A DNA stretch of 24,055 nt, taken from assembly GCA_012514775.1 (NCBI GenBank), contig JAAYZQ010000354.1, forward strand, positions 1 through 24,055, written 5' to 3'. This DNA is from Anaerolineaceae bacterium. GTDB lineage: Bacteria; Chloroflexota; Anaerolineae; JAAYZQ01. This document shows positions 14,611 through 22,658 of the stretch, in pieces. A program made the position numbers and the translations under genes. The notes beneath the pieces were generated by a model. That model was not told the origin of the DNA, did no database searches, and worked only from the letters and a program-made list of their open reading frames with translations. The stretch's first letter is position 1. Every line of letters begins with the position of its first letter.

Positions 14611-14991
14611 ATGCGAGTCATATTGGCGGACGATAAGGCAAAGGTGCGCTCAGCGCTGCGGTTGTTGCTGGAGCAGCAGCCAGGCATCGAAATCCTGGGC
14701 GAGGCAGTCGATAGCACGGGCTTGCTCGACTGGGTAAAGGTTGCGTGCCCCGACCTGGTGCTCCTCGAGTGGGAGTTGCCCGGCTTGCCGGCCGCCGCGT
14801 TGCTGCCCCTTATCCAGTATCACTGCCCCGGCGTGCGGCTAATGGCCATGAGCAGCCGCCCCGAGGTTCGCCGCGAAGCCCTGGAGGCCGGAGCCGACGT
14901 CTTTATGAGCAAAGGCGACCCGCCAGAGCGGCTCTTGACGGCGCTTGACGAGCTGAGGGCCATCAAGGAGGCCGAAGAAGAAAGGTCCTGA
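14611..14991 (+). CDS. Stand-alone receiver-domain protein, phosphoacceptor Asp replaced by Glu
   Basis: 126 aa, a single response-regulator receiver domain with no output domain. The acidic pair D7-D8 (ILADDKAKVR), the Ser/Thr switch S81 (AMSSRPE) and the conserved Lys K101 (FMSKGDPPERLLTAL) are present. The phosphorylation position, normally Asp in the PDLVLLDxxLPG context, reads PDLVLLEWELPG, so E53 sits there. Glu at this site cannot be phosphorylated normally and often mimics the active form. GAGGAG lies 6 nt before ATG 14611. No histidine kinase is adjacent. The ParB-like gene follows 52 nt downstream on the same strand. The NarL-like N-terminus suggests descent from a LuxR-type regulator that lost its DNA-binding part. 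Confidence 0.88.
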   Translation: MRVILADDKAKVRSALRLLLEQQPGIEILGEAVDSTGLLDWVKVACPDLVLLEWELPGLPAAALLPLIQYHCPGVRLMAMSSRPEVRREALEAGADVFMSKGDPPERLLTALDELRAIKEAEEERS

Positions 14992-15043
14992 CGGTTGGTG
15001 CGCTCGACGTAGTAGGGCACCCGTTTCAAAGAGGAGCTGGGAC

Positions 15044-15613
15044 ATGATAGAGTTGAACAGCCACGAAGCAATGATTCTGGCCTGGAAGCCTGGCCGGAAT
15101 GCCGAAGCCGCGCGACGGCTCTATCGCCGGGTGCGAAGGCGTGCCTGGCTGGGGCGGCTGTGGAACTCGCTGATGGGCAAGCCGGCCTGCTTGCTGGACC
15201 TGGGGCAGGTCAAGGGCCAGCGGCTGCTGCAGAGCCGCGCCGACGCCGGCCTGCAAACGGTGACCATCAAGCAGATCCGGGGCAGCGTGGGGCACAGCCA
15301 CGACTTCGATGCAACGTTCCGGCCCCTGAGCGCCGGCACAGAGCACCGCTGGTTGCGCGTCGCGGCCGAGCTACAAGCGGGCAAGCCCCTGCCGACTGTG
15401 TGCCTGATCCGGGTGGGAGACGTCTTCTTTGTCCGGGAGGGGCACTGCGCGGTCTCGGTGGCCCGGGCCTGGGGGCGAGTCTGGATCGACGCGGAAGTCG
15501 AGGTCTGGCAGCTCGCCGGGTTGCTGCCCGGGGACGAGAAGGCGACGGCCCATGGCCGCGCGAGCGGCAGCCGGGCCGACGCGACCAGGGCAAAGCAAGC
15601 CGGAGTTGTGTGA
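15044..15613 (+). CDS. ParB/sulfiredoxin-fold-like protein, degenerate core motif
   Basis: 189 aa. ATG 15044 has GAGGAG about 8 nt upstream. The segment 70-152 (VTIKQIRGSVGHSHDFDATF, then HRWLRVAAELQAGKPLPTV, then VGDVFFVREGHCAVSVARAW) resembles a ParB N-terminal-like domain found in uncharacterised bacterial proteins, where I recall the core as DGNHRVSVAR. Here the same place reads EGHCAVSVAR (132-141), losing the Asn-His-Arg trio that would bind nucleotide. The first 65 residues are very Arg-rich (RRLYRRVRRRAW), which suggests nucleic acid or membrane contact. The C-terminus is low-complexity. It may be co-transcribed with the receiver-domain gene. Function unknown; the fold assignment is from pattern memory, not from a search. 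Confidence 0.6.
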   Translation: MIELNSHEAMILAWKPGRNAEAARRLYRRVRRRAWLGRLWNSLMGKPACLLDLGQVKGQRLLQSRADAGLQTVTIKQIRGSVGHSHDFDATFRPLSAGTEHRWLRVAAELQAGKPLPTVCLIRVGDVFFVREGHCAVSVARAWGRVWIDAEVEVWQLAGLLPGDEKATAHGRASGSRADATRAKQAGVV

Positions 15614-15657
15614 TCGCGGCAAGTAGAGTAGAATGACGCCGGAGGCTGAGAGATAGA

Positions 15658-15684
15658 CGGCTCGCCGGCGAAGCCGGCGAGCCG
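15658..15684. repeat. Perfect 12-bp inverted repeat before the photolyase gene
   Basis: CGGCTCGCCGGC 15658-15669 and GCCGGCGAGCCG 15673-15684 are perfectly complementary around GAA. It lies 44 nt after the ParB-like gene and 26 nt before the photolyase start. There is no T-run. It could end the upstream transcript, or be a dispersed GC-rich repeat. Confidence 0.65.
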
Positions 15685-15710
15685 GGAAGAAGGCCGAGGA
15701 GGAGTGGACC

Positions 15711-17135
15711 GTGAGCACGGCCGTGTGGTGGATCCGCCGCGACCTGCGCCTGGGCGACAACCAGGCCCTGGCAGCCGCCCTGGCCCGGGCAGAAGTCGTC
15801 ATCCCGGCATTTATCCTCGACCCGGCGTTGCTCCACTCGCCCTACGCCGGCGCCAAACGGATGGCCTTTCTGTTCTCCGGCCTGAGACAGCTTGACACGG
15901 AGCTGCGGGCGCGGGGCAGCCGCCTCGTGGTCCGGCGGGGCGATCCGGTGGCCGAGCTGCGGGCCCTCCTGGCCGAAACCGGCGCGACGGCCATCGTCGC
16001 CGAGGAGGACGTGTCGCCCTATGCCCGGGCCCGGGACCTCCGCGTGGGTCGGGAACTTCCATTGCACACGACCGAAGGCCTGGTCGTTCACCGGGCCGGC
16101 GTCGTCCACAGACCGAGTGGCGCTCCCTACACCGTCTTTACCCCCTTTGCCCGTGCCTGGAAGGCGCTGGTGCCCCCGGCGCCGGCCGACCTGCTGGCGC
16201 CTCCCCGGGCGCTGCCGCCGGTGCCGGCCGTGGAGAGCCTGCCCATCCCCGATTCCCCGGCCCTACCCGCATCCGTTCCCTTCCTGCCGGGCGAGGCGGA
16301 GGCCGCGAGGCGCCTGGATGCCTTTGCCGCGGGCGACGACCCGCCCGTCTACCGCTATGCAACGGGCCGCGACCGGCTGGACCTGGCGGGCACCTCCGGG
16401 CTATCGCCCTACCTGCGTTTTGGCATGATCTCGGCGCGGCAGGCGGTGGTTGCGGCGCTTGAAGCCGCCGGAGCGGCACGGAGCGCCCTGGAACGCCAGG
16501 GCGCGGAGACCTGGCTGGATGAGCTGATCTGGCGCGAGTTCTACGTTCACATTCTCTACCACTTTCCCCAGGTGCGAGGATCGAGCTTTCGCCCGGAATA
16601 CGAAGGCATCGCCTGGGAGAACGACGCGGATGACTTTGCTGCCTGGTGCGAGGGCCGGACCGGCTATCCTGTGGTAGACGCCGCCATGCGGCAGTTGGTC
16701 GAGACCGGCTGGATGCACAACCGGGCGCGCATGATCGTCGCCTCGTTCCTGGCCAAGGACCTGCTCATCGACTGGCGATGGGGCGAGCGCTTTTTCATGC
16801 AGCACCTGGTGGACGGCGATCCGGCGGCCAACAATGGCGGCTGGCAATGGGTCGCCGGCACGGGCACCGACGCCGCGCCCTACTTTCGCATCTTTAACCC
16901 GGTGCTACAGGGCAAAAAGCACGATCCCGACGGCGCCTTCGTGCGGCGCTGGCTGCCCGAGCTGGCTTCCGTGCCGGACCGGTACGTCCACGCGCCGTGG
17001 ACTATGCCGGAGGACCTCCAGCGCCAGGCCGGCTGCATCATCGGGCAGGACTACCCCGACCCCATCGTGGACCATGCCTGGGCCAGGGAGCGAACGCTGG
17101 CCGCTTATCGCCAGGCACGGGAGGCCGTGGCCTGA
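15711..17135 (+). CDS. phrB: Deoxyribodipyrimidine photolyase, class I CPD type
   Basis: 474 aa. Uses blue light and reduced FAD to split cyclobutane pyrimidine dimers in DNA. The N-terminal alpha/beta antenna domain (1-~135) begins [15 protein letters not shown]. The C-terminal FAD domain (~200-470) contains [43 protein letters not shown] and [20 protein letters not shown]. The electron-transfer tryptophans align as W302, W355 and W378, with the same 53 and 23 spacing as W306, W359 and W382 of the E. coli enzyme. This and the Asn at N375 favour a true photolyase over a cryptochrome. The start is GTG 15711 with GAGGAGGAG 7 nt upstream. The gene ends 12 nt from a convergent ABC transporter gene. 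Confidence 0.95.
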   Translation: MSTAVWWIRRDLRLGDNQALAAALARAEVVIPAFILDPALLHSPYAGAKRMAFLFSGLRQLDTELRARGSRLVVRRGDPVAELRALLAETGATAIVAEEDVSPYARARDLRVGRELPLHTTEGLVVHRAGVVHRPSGAPYTVFTPFARAWKALVPPAPADLLAPPRALPPVPAVESLPIPDSPALPASVPFLPGEAEAARRLDAFAAGDDPPVYRYATGRDRLDLAGTSGLSPYLRFGMISARQAVVAALEAAGAARSALERQGAETWLDELIWREFYVHILYHFPQVRGSSFRPEYEGIAWENDADDFAAWCEGRTGYPVVDAAMRQLVETGWMHNRARMIVASFLAKDLLIDWRWGERFFMQHLVDGDPAANNGGWQWVAGTGTDAAPYFRIFNPVLQGKKHDPDGAFVRRWLPELASVPDRYVHAPWTMPEDLQRQAGCIIGQDYPDPIVDHAWARERTLAAYRQAREAVA

Positions 17136-17147
17136 TCCGCGCCGGTC

Positions 17148-19016
17148 CTAACGATACCCCTCCGCCTGCAGGTTGAACAGCCGCGCATAGTTGCCGTCCA
17201 GGGCGATGAGCTCGGAGTGGCTGCCCAGCTCGACGATCTTGCCTTCGGACAGGACCGCGATCCGGTCCGCCATGCGGACGGTGGAGAATCGGTGGGAGAT
17301 GAGCACCGCGATGCGGCCTTCCATCAGCTCGCCGAACCGCCGGAACACCTCGTACTCGGCCTCGGCGTCCAGCGCCGACGTTGGCTCGTCCAACACCAGG
17401 ACCTCGGCCTTGCGCATGAAGGCGCGGGCCAGGGCGATCTTTTGCCACTGCCCGCCCGACAGCTCCTGGCCCTTTTCCCAGCGCCGCCCGAGCATGGTGT
17501 CGTAGCCGTGGGGCAGTTCTTCGATGACCGGGCAGGCGCCGCCCCGTTGCGCCGCGTCCTGGATGCGGTCCAGGTCGTCGAGGGCATCCACCTGGCCGAA
17601 GCCGATGTTCTCCCGGACGGTGAACTGGTAGCGGACATAATCCTGGAAGATGACGCCGAACCGCTGGTGAAGGGTGGCCAGATCGTACTCGCGCAGATCC
17701 ACGCCGTCGAGGAGCACCTGGCCCTCGGTGGGGTCGTAGAGGCGCGTGAGCAGCTTGATCAGGGTCGTCTTGCCCGCACCGTTCAGCCCGACGAGGGCGA
17801 TGCGCTCGCCGGGGCGAATATGGAGGTTGATGTCGCGCAGCACGAACACGTCAGAGCCCGGGTAGCGGAACGAAACGTGGCGAAACTCGATCCCCTCCCG
17901 GATGGGGGCCGGCGCGACCCGGCCGTTGGGTGGCGAGAGCAACTCCGGCTCAAGCTCCAGGAAGGTTAACAAGTTGTCGAGAAACAGGTTGCTCTCATAG
18001 AGACGATTCAGGCTGTCCAGGAGGGATCGGATCGAGCTCTGGGACTGGCGAAAGATACTCAGAAACATGGTCATATCACCCAGGGTGATGAGGCCGGCCA
18101 CGGTGCGTAGGACGATCCAGGCATAGCTGCCATAGTAGACCACGTTGGACAGCAAGCCCCAGGCCAGGCCGGCGACCGTGCGGCGCTCGGCAATGGCCCG
18201 GTCTTCGAGATAGAAGCGCGTGAACAGCTCCTGGTAGCGCCCGAGGAGAGGCTCGCCCAGCCCGAAGAGCTTGACCTCTTTGACCGAGTCGTTTCCGGTC
18301 AGCAGGACCTCCAGGTAGTTCAGGAGGCGCGCTTCGGGTGCGCGGCGGCTCACAGCGCGAAACGCGCGGGTGGCGTGTTGGGATTGAGAAAGAAACGAGG
18401 GGATGGCGGCGACAAAGACTATGACCGCCAGCCAGGGACTGAAACGCACCAGGAGGGCGACCAGGGAGATCAGCGTGATGATCTGTTGGACCTGCTGCAG
18501 GGTCGAGTTGACAATGTTGAGAGCGCTCACGTCCGCCTGGCGCCGGGCATTCTGCAAGGTGTCGTAAAAGATTGGATCTTCGAAAAAGCGCAGATCCAGG
18601 CTGATGGCCTTTCGAATGATCATGCTGTTGACGTAATTGGTGAGTTTTGACTGGAGGGTCCGGTCAAAGAGGCTGCGCACCTGGCTGGTGATGGAACCGG
18701 TCACCAGGAGGCCGAACTCCAGGGCGATGTACGGCCCGACGTAGCGGAGCCCATCCATGGGATCCATGCCCTGGGCGATGGCGCTGACGATCGAGTCGAT
18801 GATCAGCTTGCCGGCCCACGCCTGGCCGGCGGGCAGGACGGCTGCGACGAGCGTGAAGGCAATGCCCGCCAGGGCCGAGTACCGGCCGGCGGCCCACACA
18901 AGGCGAAACGCTTCTGGCGTATTGCGCAGCGCCAGCCAGAACTCGCGAACCTGGTTGCTCAGGCGGGCGAGCAAATTACGGGGCTGGCCTGATGGAACGG
19001 AATTGGACGTATTCAC
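17148..19016 (-). CDS. ABC exporter, fused membrane and ATPase domains (MsbA/McjD-like half transporter)
   Basis: 622 aa. An N-terminal six-helix transmembrane domain (~40-340) is followed by an ATPase domain (~375-620): Walker A GLNGAGKTT at 410-418, Q-loop Q458, signature LSGGQ at 519-523, Walker B VLVLDE at 539-544 and switch H575 (LISHRFSTV). All catalytic residues are intact, so it should work as a homodimer or paired half. There is no N-terminal C39 peptidase domain, so it is not a bacteriocin-processing exporter. The substrate is unknown: lipid, drug or peptide. Start GTG 19016 with GGAGG 4 nt upstream. It is transcribed alone from the promoter near 19139-19167. Export of the RiPP at the other end of the window is possible but unsupported, at 16 kb distance. 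Confidence 0.93.
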   Translation of the reverse strand: MNTSNSVPSGQPRNLLARLSNQVREFWLALRNTPEAFRLVWAAGRYSALAGIAFTLVAAVLPAGQAWAGKLIIDSIVSAIAQGMDPMDGLRYVGPYIALEFGLLVTGSITSQVRSLFDRTLQSKLTNYVNSMIIRKAISLDLRFFEDPIFYDTLQNARRQADVSALNIVNSTLQQVQQIITLISLVALLVRFSPWLAVIVFVAAIPSFLSQSQHATRAFRAVSRRAPEARLLNYLEVLLTGNDSVKEVKLFGLGEPLLGRYQELFTRFYLEDRAIAERRTVAGLAWGLLSNVVYYGSYAWIVLRTVAGLITLGDMTMFLSIFRQSQSSIRSLLDSLNRLYESNLFLDNLLTFLELEPELLSPPNGRVAPAPIREGIEFRHVSFRYPGSDVFVLRDINLHIRPGERIALVGLNGAGKTTLIKLLTRLYDPTEGQVLLDGVDLREYDLATLHQRFGVIFQDYVRYQFTVRENIGFGQVDALDDLDRIQDAAQRGGACPVIEELPHGYDTMLGRRWEKGQELSGGQWQKIALARAFMRKAEVLVLDEPTSALDAEAEYEVFRRFGELMEGRIAVLISHRFSTVRMADRIAVLSEGKIVELGSHSELIALDGNYARLFNLQAEGYR

Positions 19017-19138
19017 GGGACCTCCGGGTTAAGTAAAGGAGCACCACCATTGCCCACTTACCCTGGCACTCGCTTTGCGCTGGGGTCGTGCCTGCGGCCG
19101 GGCAAGGGCCACGAGGTCATCAACAGTAGTACGCGCCC

Positions 19139-19167
19139 ATTATACCACCTGGGAAGCGGGAGGGCAA
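19139..19167 (-). promoter_or_regulatory. Sigma-70 promoter for the ABC exporter gene
   Basis: On the minus strand, TTGCCC (19167-19162), a 17-nt spacer and TATAAT (19144-19139). The leader is about 115 nt. It lies about 83 nt from the divergent promoter at 19250; I see no gene between them. Confidence 0.65.
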
Positions 19168-19249
19168 AACGGGATGGGCCGGGCAACCGGCTGTTCCGTT
19201 GAATGTAAGAAGCCCCACGTGCCGATCCAGCGCGCACACTGCCGGCACC

Positions 19250-19278
19250 TTGGCGGCCCTGCCCAGTTGTGATACAAT
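19250..19278 (+). promoter_or_regulatory. Promoter for the lysine-dehydrogenase-like gene and tilS
   Basis: TTGGCG 19250-19255, a 17-nt spacer and TACAAT 19273-19278. Transcription would begin about 30 nt before ATG 19315, leaving room for the AGGAGG at about 19292. Confidence 0.65.
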
Positions 19279-19314
19279 GTCCCCAACCCGCAAGGAGGAG
19301 GGACATAGGACAAC

Positions 19315-20493
19315 ATGGGATACAAATATGCAGTGTTGGGCGCGGGGCGCCAGGGCACGGCCTGCGCCTACGACATGATCAAGCTGGGCGAGGCCGAGAG
19401 CGTTCTCCTGGCTGACAAATCGCTGGCCGCGGCCGAAGCGTCGGCCGGCCGGGTCAACGGGCTGCTGGGCACCGACCGCGCTCGCCCGTGCCAGCTCGAC
19501 GTGACGGATCACGCCGCCCTGGTGGCGACCCTGAAGGGCATGGACGCCTTTCTCAGCGCCGTGCCCTACTTTTACAACCTGGCCATCACCCGCGCGGCGG
19601 TCGAGGCCGGGGCGAGCATGTGCGACCTGGGTGGCAACACCGACGTGGTCCGCCAGCAGCTCGAGCTGGACGAGGCGGCCCGGGCCGCGGGCATCAGCGT
19701 CGTGCCCGACTGCGGCCAGGTGCCGGGCATGGGCACTAGCCTGATGGTCTATGCCATGAGCCTGCTGGACGAGACCGACGAGGTGTTCATGTGGGACGGC
19801 GGTCTGCCGCAGAATCCACGCCCGCCCTTTAACTACATGGCCACCTTTCACATGGCCGGTCTGACCAACGAGTTTGCCGAGCCGGGCCTCTTCTTGCGGG
19901 AGGGCAAGCCGGTGCTGGTGCCGCCCCTGGAAGAACTGGAGATGGTCGACTTCCCGCCGCCCATCGGCAGGGTGGAGGCTTTCACCAGCAGCGGGGGCGT
20001 GTCGACCATGCCGTGGACCTTTGCCGGCAAGCTGCGGACGCTCCAGAACAAGACCATCCGCTACCAGGGTCACCTGGACCAACTGCGGGCCTTTTATCAT
20101 CTGGGACTGTGGGACACGGAGCCGGTGCGCGTCGGCGAGCAGGAGGTGGTGCCCCGCGAAGTGTTTCACGCCCTGTTTGCCCCGCGGGTGACCTTTCCCG
20201 GCGACCGGGACGTGTGTGCCATCCTCATCCACGCCCTGGGCCGAAAGGACGGCCAGCCGGCGCGGGCTGTGGTGGAGGTCATGGATTTCTACGACGAGGA
20301 GACGGGCTTTACCGCCATGGAGCGCAGCACCGGCTGGGATGCGGCCATCGTGGCCGCCATGATGGCCCGCGGGCAGGTCCCCCGCGGCGCCGTCCCCCTG
20401 GAGCTGGCCGTGCCGCCGGACCTGTTCGTGACCGAGCTGGCCCGGCGGGGCATCGAGGCCAGGGCGCGGGTCGAAGCGCCTCCATCGGAGTAG
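19315..20493 (+). CDS. Saccharopine dehydrogenase-family oxidoreductase, lysine 6-dehydrogenase-like
   Basis: 392 aa. An N-terminal Rossmann domain has the dinucleotide motif GAGRQG at 9-14. Then come LSAVPYFYNLAITRAAVEAG, CDLGGNTDVV and VVPDCGQVPGMGTSL. These, with the later TSSGGVSTMPWTF and LQNKTIRYQGH, follow the layout I recall for Geobacillus-type L-lysine 6-dehydrogenase, which oxidises the epsilon-amino group of lysine with NAD. Other members of the superfamily act on carboxynorspermidine or saccharopine, so the substrate is only a good guess. The gene opens a unit with tilS (39-nt gap). A lysine-derived substrate would fit the betaine/racemase theme of 7-13 kb, but that link is speculative. 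Confidence 0.82.
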   Translation: MGYKYAVLGAGRQGTACAYDMIKLGEAESVLLADKSLAAAEASAGRVNGLLGTDRARPCQLDVTDHAALVATLKGMDAFLSAVPYFYNLAITRAAVEAGASMCDLGGNTDVVRQQLELDEAARAAGISVVPDCGQVPGMGTSLMVYAMSLLDETDEVFMWDGGLPQNPRPPFNYMATFHMAGLTNEFAEPGLFLREGKPVLVPPLEELEMVDFPPPIGRVEAFTSSGGVSTMPWTFAGKLRTLQNKTIRYQGHLDQLRAFYHLGLWDTEPVRVGEQEVVPREVFHALFAPRVTFPGDRDVCAILIHALGRKDGQPARAVVEVMDFYDEETGFTAMERSTGWDAAIVAAMMARGQVPRGAVPLELAVPPDLFVTELARRGIEARARVEAPPSE

Positions 20494-20532
20494 CCGGGCC
20501 GCGGGGACCTGCTGACCTGCTGAAGGAGGGAT

Positions 20533-22011
20533 ATGGGCGATCTGCTGAGACAGGTACGGCAGACCATCGACAAGTACGATCTGATCCGGGCCGGCGAGGC
20601 GCTGGTGGTCGGTGTGTCGGGCGGGCCGGATTCGCTCTGCCTGCTGCACGTCCTCCGGCGCCTTGCGCCCGAGTACGACCTGTCGTTGCACGCCGCTCAC
20701 CTGCACCACGGGCTGCGCGGCGCCGACGCGGACGCCGACGCCGAGTTCGTGCGCCGCGTGGCGGCTGCCTGGGGGCTGCCCCTGGCCGTCGAGGCGCTGG
20801 ACGTACCGGCCCTGGCCCGCGACGAGGGCCTGGCCTTTGAAGAGGCCGCCCGGCGGGCCCGCTACGCCTTCCTGGCCCGCACTGCGGCGGCGGCCGGCGC
20901 CCGGACGATCGCCGTGGCCCACAACTCCGACGACCAGGCGGAGACGGTGCTGATGCACTTCTTGCGTGGTTCGGGGCTGGCCGGCCTGCGGGGCATGCTG
21001 CCCCGCACCCCCCTGAGCAGCTACCGCTTGCTCTCCACCGGCGAGGGTGGCGGAGCCCTCGACCTCATCCGCCCTCTGCTGGAGGTGCCTCGCACCGAGA
21101 TCGAGGCCTATTGCCAGGAGCAGGGCCTGGAGCCGCGCTTTGACCGCTCCAACCTGGACACGACCTACTTTCGCAACTGGCTGCGGCTGGAGGTGATCCC
21201 TCTCCTGGAGCAGCACAACCCACAACTGCGCGCCGTCCTGGGCCGCACTGCGCGGGTCCTGGCAGGAGACTATGACCTGCTGCGGGATTTGCTGGACGAG
21301 GCCTGGCCGCGCGTCGTGCGCCAGGAGGGAGAGGAAGAGATTGTCTTTGACCTGGCCGCGTGGCGCGCGCTGCCCACGGGCCTGCAACGCTCGACGCTCC
21401 GCGAGGCCATCCATCGCCTGCGCCGCTCGCTACGCAACATCAACTTTGTCCACGTCGAAGACGCCCTGCTCGTGGCGCGCGACGGTACCACGGGCGACCG
21501 CGCCACCCTGCCCCGGGGCCTGATGCTGGCCGTCGGCTACGACCGCGTGACCGTGGCCGGCGAGGCTCGACTCGGGCCGCTGCCCGACTGGCCGCTCTTG
21601 CTCCCGGAAGGCGAGCCCGTGGCCGTCGCCGTGCCGGGCATCACGCCATTGCCGGGTTCCGCCTGGGTGCTGGAGGCGGCCCTGCTGCCCCGCGCCGGCC
21701 TGCCCGCCGGCTGGGAGGACAATCCCGATCCCTGGCGCGCATACCTTGACGCCGGAGCGGCCCGCCCGCCCCTGCGGCTGCGCACTCGCCGCCCGGGCGA
21801 TCGGTTTCAGCCCCTGGGCATGGGCGGGCGGGCGCCAAAGCTGGCCGATTTCCTGACCAACCAGAAGGTGCCCCACGCCGCCCGCGACCGGCTGCCGCTG
21901 TTGGTGACGGCGTGGGGCATCGCCTGGGTGCCCGGCCTTCGCCTTGACGAGCGGGCGAGGGTAGTCGACTCCACGGCCGAGATCCTCGCCCTGCGCTTCT
22001 TGCGCCCCTAG
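20533..22011 (+). CDS. tilS: tRNA(Ile)-lysidine synthase
   Basis: 492 aa. Adds lysine to C34 of the CAU-anticodon tRNA-Ile using ATP, so that it reads AUA; essential in most bacteria. The PP-loop SGGPDS is at 29-34, followed by HAAHLHHGLRG, the ARYAF and AVAHNSDDQAETVLMH motifs of the N-terminal synthase domain, and the RFDRSNLDTTYFRNWLR segment that marks TilS. The C-terminal TilS domain is complete (LRTRRPGDRFQPLGMGGRAP, then KLADFLTNQKVP). Length is slightly above the usual 430-470. ATG 20533 has GGAGGG upstream. The two catalytic stretches are intact and the assignment is firm. The gene ends 10 nt from a convergent protease gene. Confidence 0.96.
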   Translation: MGDLLRQVRQTIDKYDLIRAGEALVVGVSGGPDSLCLLHVLRRLAPEYDLSLHAAHLHHGLRGADADADAEFVRRVAAAWGLPLAVEALDVPALARDEGLAFEEAARRARYAFLARTAAAAGARTIAVAHNSDDQAETVLMHFLRGSGLAGLRGMLPRTPLSSYRLLSTGEGGGALDLIRPLLEVPRTEIEAYCQEQGLEPRFDRSNLDTTYFRNWLRLEVIPLLEQHNPQLRAVLGRTARVLAGDYDLLRDLLDEAWPRVVRQEGEEEIVFDLAAWRALPTGLQRSTLREAIHRLRRSLRNINFVHVEDALLVARDGTTGDRATLPRGLMLAVGYDRVTVAGEARLGPLPDWPLLLPEGEPVAVAVPGITPLPGSAWVLEAALLPRAGLPAGWEDNPDPWRAYLDAGAARPPLRLRTRRPGDRFQPLGMGGRAPKLADFLTNQKVPHAARDRLPLLVTAWGIAWVPGLRLDERARVVDSTAEILALRFLRP

Positions 22012-22021
22012 GCGCGGCCGG

Positions 22022-22639
22022 TTACGCCGCAGCGCGCAGGCTGCCAGATTGCGAGCCGAGGGCCTCTTTCAAAAAGGCCTTGACCTCGTGCACCGGCACG
22101 GCCAATCCCAGGTCGGGGCCGGCCATCATGGTGTTGATGCCCACCAGGCGGCCCTGGGCGTCGACCAGTGGCCCGCCCGAGTGCCCCGGCCGCAGGTGCA
22201 GGCTAGCGGCGATCCAGTCGCGGCCGGAGAGGGGCATTTCGGGCAGGTGCCGGCCCGTGCCGGCCACCACCCCTGCCGTCGCGGCCCCGGTCACTCCCCA
22301 GGGATGGCCCACGGCCAGTAGCCACTGGCCGGGCCGCAGCCCCCGGGAATCACCCAGCTCGATGACCGGCAGGCCGCGGGCCTCGACCGCCAGGGCGGCA
22401 ATGTCGCGTTCGGCGTCGCGGGCCAGCACCCGGGCAGGCAGCGCGCGCCCGTCGGGCAGGGTTACCTGCAACCCGCGGCGGCTGGCCACGTGGGCGTTGG
22501 TCAGGATCAGCCCGTCGGGGTGCCAGATGGTGCCGGCTCCCGCGCCAGCGCGCCCGTTGCGGATCTGCACCAGCGCCTGGCAGGCCTGCTCCACGGCACG
22601 GGCCATGTCGTCGTTCCATCGTTTCAAAAGGTCGTTCAT
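22022..22639 (-). CDS. HtrA-like trypsin-fold serine protease without PDZ domain
   Basis: 205 aa. S1C-type protease domain with the complete triad: H50 (LILTNAHVAS), D79 (AERDIAAL) and S154 (RPGHSGGPLVD). No signal peptide or membrane anchor precedes the domain, and no PDZ domain follows, so it should be a cytoplasmic, protease-only form. ATG 22639 lies 19 nt after the stop of the larger paralogue on the same strand, so the two are one transcript. The C-terminus is short and ends in Ala residues. It may form a mixed complex with its neighbour, whose PDZ domain could supply substrate binding. That is inference. Start choice is moderately sure because the ribosome binding site is weak. Confidence 0.87.
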   Translation of the reverse strand: MNDLLKRWNDDMARAVEQACQALVQIRNGRAGAGAGTIWHPDGLILTNAHVASRRGLQVTLPDGRALPARVLARDAERDIAALAVEARGLPVIELGDSRGLRPGQWLLAVGHPWGVTGAATAGVVAGTGRHLPEMPLSGRDWIAASLHLRPGHSGGPLVDAQGRLVGINTMMAGPDLGLAVPVHEVKAFLKEALGSQSGSLRAAA

Positions 22640-22658
22640 CACCAACCACAGCTCCAAG

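Noticed and set aside
17148..19016. ABC exporter as the RiPP transporter of the locus at 1-7 kb
   Set aside because: It lies 10 kb or more away on the other strand with its own promoter, and has no C39 peptidase domain. There is no evidence beyond being an exporter.
19120..21414. 764-codon open frame on the minus strand opposite the dehydrogenase and tilS
   Set aside because: Both plus-strand genes carry clear family motifs. The antisense product matches no domain and is biased in composition.
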